From contig NZ_RCWA01000024.1 of the NCBI RefSeq assembly GCF_018448905.1, positions 1 to 64,000 of the forward strand: a stretch of DNA of 64,000 bases, in the 5' to 3' direction. Source of the stretch: Photorhabdus heterorhabditis (GTDB lineage Bacteria > Pseudomonadota > Gammaproteobacteria > Enterobacterales > Enterobacteriaceae). A program made the position numbers and the translations under genes. Shown piece after piece: positions 61,604 to 64,000 of this stretch (the stretch's first letter is position 1; every line of letters starts with the position of its first letter). The notes beneath the pieces are model-generated. The model was not told where the DNA came from. It did not search any database and saw only the letters and a list, made by a program, of their open reading frames with translations.

Positions 61604-62206
61604 TTGAAAAGGGGTATGATGAAAATCGGCGAAGTAGTTGAGCTTGAGTCGGAATCGGATTGTCAGTGTAATGACGAAAATATAAATCCGTTGCAATGGG
61701 CGATATTCAATCAACGAATGGATGATGTTAATACTTTGCTGAAAGAGGGGGCTGATCCTGCTCAACCAGGTTTACAACGAAAAAGTGCTTTACATAGTGC
61801 GGCGAAAGTTAGTAATCCTGATTATCTCCAATCCTTATTATCAGTAGCGCCTGATGTGGATGTTATTCATTCTGTTACTTTAGCAACCCCCTTACATGTT
61901 GCAGTTCAGGTAGGGAGAAAAATGCAGGTTGAATTATTGCTAGCGGCAGGCGCTAACCCAAATCTGGCTAATCGGATTGGGGATACTCCGTTACATATTG
62001 CAGCTAAAATTAATTCACCGGAACTGGTGTTGATATTGTTGAAGTCAGGAGCTGATCCTAAATTGCAAAACAAGCAGCAGTTAACATTCCAGATGTATCT
62101 CAATCTCACACCGCTAAAAGCGCGGAGCTATGAGATGCAAGCGGAATATAATGAAGTCAATCATTGGCTGAAAGCGCAGCAAGTCAGCCGGTATTATTTG
62201 AAGTAA
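61604..62206 (+). CDS. Ankyrin-repeat protein, possible immunity partner
   Basis: The 200-residue protein has four or so ankyrin repeats from about residue 25: NPLQWAIFNQRMDDVNTLLKEGADPAQPG, SALHSAAKVSNPDYLQSLLSVAPDVDV, TPLHVAVQVGRKMQVELLLAAGANPNLAN, TPLHIAAKINSPELVLILLKSGADPKLQN. The annotated start at 61604 is not an ATG in a strong context; ATG 61619 or 61622 after AAAGGGG (MMKIGEVVELESESDCQCND) is likelier. It has no signal peptide and follows the lipase-like gene in the same operon. Confidence 0.75.
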   Translation: MKRGMMKIGEVVELESESDCQCNDENINPLQWAIFNQRMDDVNTLLKEGADPAQPGLQRKSALHSAAKVSNPDYLQSLLSVAPDVDVIHSVTLATPLHVAVQVGRKMQVELLLAAGANPNLANRIGDTPLHIAAKINSPELVLILLKSGADPKLQNKQQLTFQMYLNLTPLKARSYEMQAEYNEVNHWLKAQQVSRYYLK

Positions 62207-62237
62207 GATAAAAACGGGCCATTTGGCCTAATGCCAG

Positions 62238-62426
62238 TCAGTTAAGCTGGCTGGCTTCCCTTTTTACCGGGTATTTTTGTGGTTTACGCCTCACTACTCT
62301 CGGATATTTTCTGTCAGGAAGTTTCGCTGGTAATTCAAACATGCTTAATGTTTCCAATAAGTAAGCATAGCGCTTAGGTAAATTACCTGCACCAGGATAT
62401 TTTTGCTGAGAACAGCGAGTCATCAT
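62238..62426 (-). pseudogene. IS4-type transposase C-terminal remnant
   Basis: The 62-residue frame (CSQQKYPGAGNLPKRYAYLL, then MFELPAKLPDRKYPRVVRRKPQKYPVKRE) matches the tail of IS4-family transposases (LPxRRPxRxYPRxVKxxPxxYP). The rest of the gene is absent. Confidence 0.65.
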
Positions 62427-62969
62427 GATGAGGTTACCTTGTCAGGAACGATGTTGTTTGTATTTTGCTCAACTTCGAGATCAGGGGAAGTATTTAGAGG
62501 TTCTCACATAAATTTATTTTTCATCACGTTTGCATTTTAAAAATCTTAATAGTTAAGTATAAATGTTAATTATTCGTGATCTACCCTACGCTGATTTCTG
62601 GATTAATGGAGTGTTTTTTTAAAGTTTCATTAATTAGTTATTTAGAGGAAAAACGAATTCTATAAGTACTGGGTAACTGTCTAGGAGCGGTAGCGTGCCA
62701 AAATGGGTACTACACTACACATTTGTCATGAATAACTATTGGGGCTGTCCTAGGATTTTGGAGCCTATAATCCATGAGTGGTAGCGTGTGTCATGATTTT
62801 ATTCCCATATTTACAGTTGTGTTCAGGCTCAGAAAGATTATTTTCGATTTTATAAAAATAGGCGGAAAGTCAGATTATCATATTACCCATTATAACAAGA
62901 ATGCAGATAATTTATCTAAATTAACTTAACATATTGAGTCAAAATTTATAAAGAGGATATTTTACTAAG
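62427..62969. other. Non-coding stretch with short repeats
   Basis: There is no gene in 543 bp. Two related words, CTAGGAGCGGTAGCGTGCC (62681-62699) and GAGTGGTAGCGTGTGTC (62776-62792), occur about 95 bp apart, with CTGTCTAGGA and CTGTCCTAGGA ahead of each. They may be ends of an IS scrap. The 3' part holds the ribosome site AAAGAGGATATTTT of the radical-SAM gene. Confidence 0.4.
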
Positions 62970-63818
62970 ATGAATGTTATAAATAAAGAAAAAATCCGCT
63001 ATGTTTTTAGTCGAATAAAAAGGAAAGGTGTTCTAAATACAATTAGTGGTATAAATAGGAAGTATATCAAATCAAAATTCATAGAGTCATTTTTATCTAA
63101 ATTAATAAGTAGTAAATTAGATGTGCCAGATTTCCCTAAGATTATACAAATAGAAACAAGAAGTGGCTGTAACTATTCTTGCTCATTTTGTCCCACAAAT
63201 AAAGTCAAAATGAAACAAGGAAAAATGCAGCAAGAATTATTTGATAAAATAGTGGAGCAGTTAAAAGACTTTAATGGTTATATCAGTTTGTTTTTTAGAA
63301 ATGAGTCATTGATGGATAAGAGAATTATAGATTGGGCTAAAAAGATAAAAAATGAAACAAATGCAAAAATAGTTATTCAGACAAATGGCTCCTTATTAAA
63401 GGAAAAAATTGCGAGGGAGCTTGGTCAATATGCTGAGTTAATAGTAAATGACTATACTGATGATAAAATAGTAATGAAGAAAATAAAAAAATGGGAGGAG
63501 AATATTATTGATAATTTAATATTTGTAACACGAAATGACTCTGAAAGCTTGACAAATCGTGCTGGAAATATTGGTGAAAAAAAGAAGGTATTTCTAAATA
63601 ATTCATGTGTAAAACCATTTACTGAACTCACAATAACATTCAGTGGTACTGTTGTTTTGTGCTGTCAGGATTGGATGGAAGAAGCCATTATAGGAGATCT
63701 TAACCATCAAAGCATTCTTGAGATATGGAATTCAAATAATTTAAATTAAATTAGAGCACAATTAAAGAATAGAAATAGAGTCGGAATATGTGAATACTGT
63801 GATTTTGTTGGGGTATAA
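62970..63818 (+). pseudogene. Radical SAM/SPASM protein with a premature stop
   Basis: C67-x3-C71-x2-C74 (TRSGCNYSCSFCPTNK) binds the SAM iron-sulfur cluster. A SPASM region begins at NNSCVKPFTELTITFSGTVVLCCQDW. The frame stops at TAA 63747-63749 after SNNLN, but continues in frame with IRAQLKNRNRVGICEYCDFVGV to 63818, which is the usual SPASM end (R-x-x-L-x-x-x-x-R-x-x-x-x-C-x-x-C-D). One nonsense change (for example AAA to TAA) would explain it. The lost Cys pair ligates an auxiliary cluster, so the 259-residue product is probably inactive. Confidence 0.75.
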
Positions 63819-63822
63819 CATG

Positions 63823-64000
63823 ATGAATATATTTGAGATAATGCAAAAGCAAGTATCCAAATGTTATGTAAAAGGGAATAACTGGAGTTATTCGAAACAT
63901 AAAGATATATATTTACATTTTAGTGATGAGTGTTGTTATGAAGTAGAATTGAAGGAGTGTGCACAATTATCTTATATAAAAAATGTAGATAGTATCATAT
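63823..64000 (+). CDS. Unknown protein, cut by the window edge
   Basis: ATG 63823 (or 63820) follows GTTGGGGTATAAC and the frame stays open to the edge: MNIFEIMQKQVSKCYVKGNN, then WSYSKHKDIYLHFSDECCYE. It begins 2-5 bp after the full radical-SAM frame, so it is in the same operon. Too little is visible to name a family. Confidence 0.55.
   Translation, partial: MNIFEIMQKQVSKCYVKGNNWSYSKHKDIYLHFSDECCYEVELKECAQLSYIKNVDSII

Overview
The window looks like a chromosome segment of an entomopathogenic Morganellaceae bacterium, most likely Photorhabdus and possibly Xenorhabdus. It is AT-rich, has the enterobacterial order smpB-ratA-rnfH-bamE-recN-nadK/grpE next to ssrA, carries a 127-bp ERIC repeat, and is full of IS debris and prophage cargo. 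The species is an inference from style and composition, not from a database match.

Layout. (1) About 1-10724 is the right-hand part of a genomic island. It holds the end of an IS30-type element joined to a scrap of a tail-fibre assembly gene, an IS256-family element, two small lipoproteins, a MobC/relaxase pair with a candidate oriT, small membrane proteins, a BamHI-like restriction-modification system with a controller protein, and a P4-type integrase at its right end. (2) 10725-10754 and 53569-53598 are a perfect 30-bp direct repeat made from the 3' end of ssrA (tmRNA). They bound (3) a prophage of about 42.8 kb (10755-53568) that looks like a contractile-tailed phage. Its order is integrase/excisionase, leftward small genes and ssDNA-annealing recombination genes, a CI/Cro-like switch at 17.1-17.8 kb, a rightward replication block (YdaT-like, O-like, DnaC-like, DnaB-like), an XRE-ImmA cargo pair, late antiterminator Q, an adenine methyltransferase, lysis genes (holin, SAR endolysin, Rz/Rz1), terminase, capsid, sheath/tube, tape measure, baseplate and tail fibre, ending with SymE-like and HTH genes. 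(4) From 53569 to about 60050 is conserved chromosome: ssrA, smpB, ratA, rnfH, bamE, recN, nadK, grpE, ung. (5) 60.5-64 kb is accessory again: a class-3-lipase-like gene with an ankyrin-repeat partner, an IS4-type transposase scrap, and a radical-SAM/SPASM gene with a premature stop.

The island and the prophage are stacked at the same site. Each has its own tyrosine recombinase beside a copy of the ssrA 3' end, and only the copy at 53569 belongs to the intact tmRNA gene. The stretch just left of the island copy (terminator at 10655-10691) looks like the former downstream flank of ssrA, now 43 kb from it.

Broken or recoded genes recur. I find small frame disruptions in at least five accessory ORFs (5.3, 9.3, 21.9, 24.5 and 28.9 kb), an in-frame stop in the radical-SAM gene, and one convincing programmed -1 frameshift (T TTT TTC at 41510) in the tail assembly chaperone. 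The strongest candidates for less-described biology are the BamHI-like cassette with two tandem BamHI-fold ORFs, the XRE-ImmA pair, the YafO-like toxin with secreted neighbours inside the baseplate operon, and the lipase/ankyrin pair.
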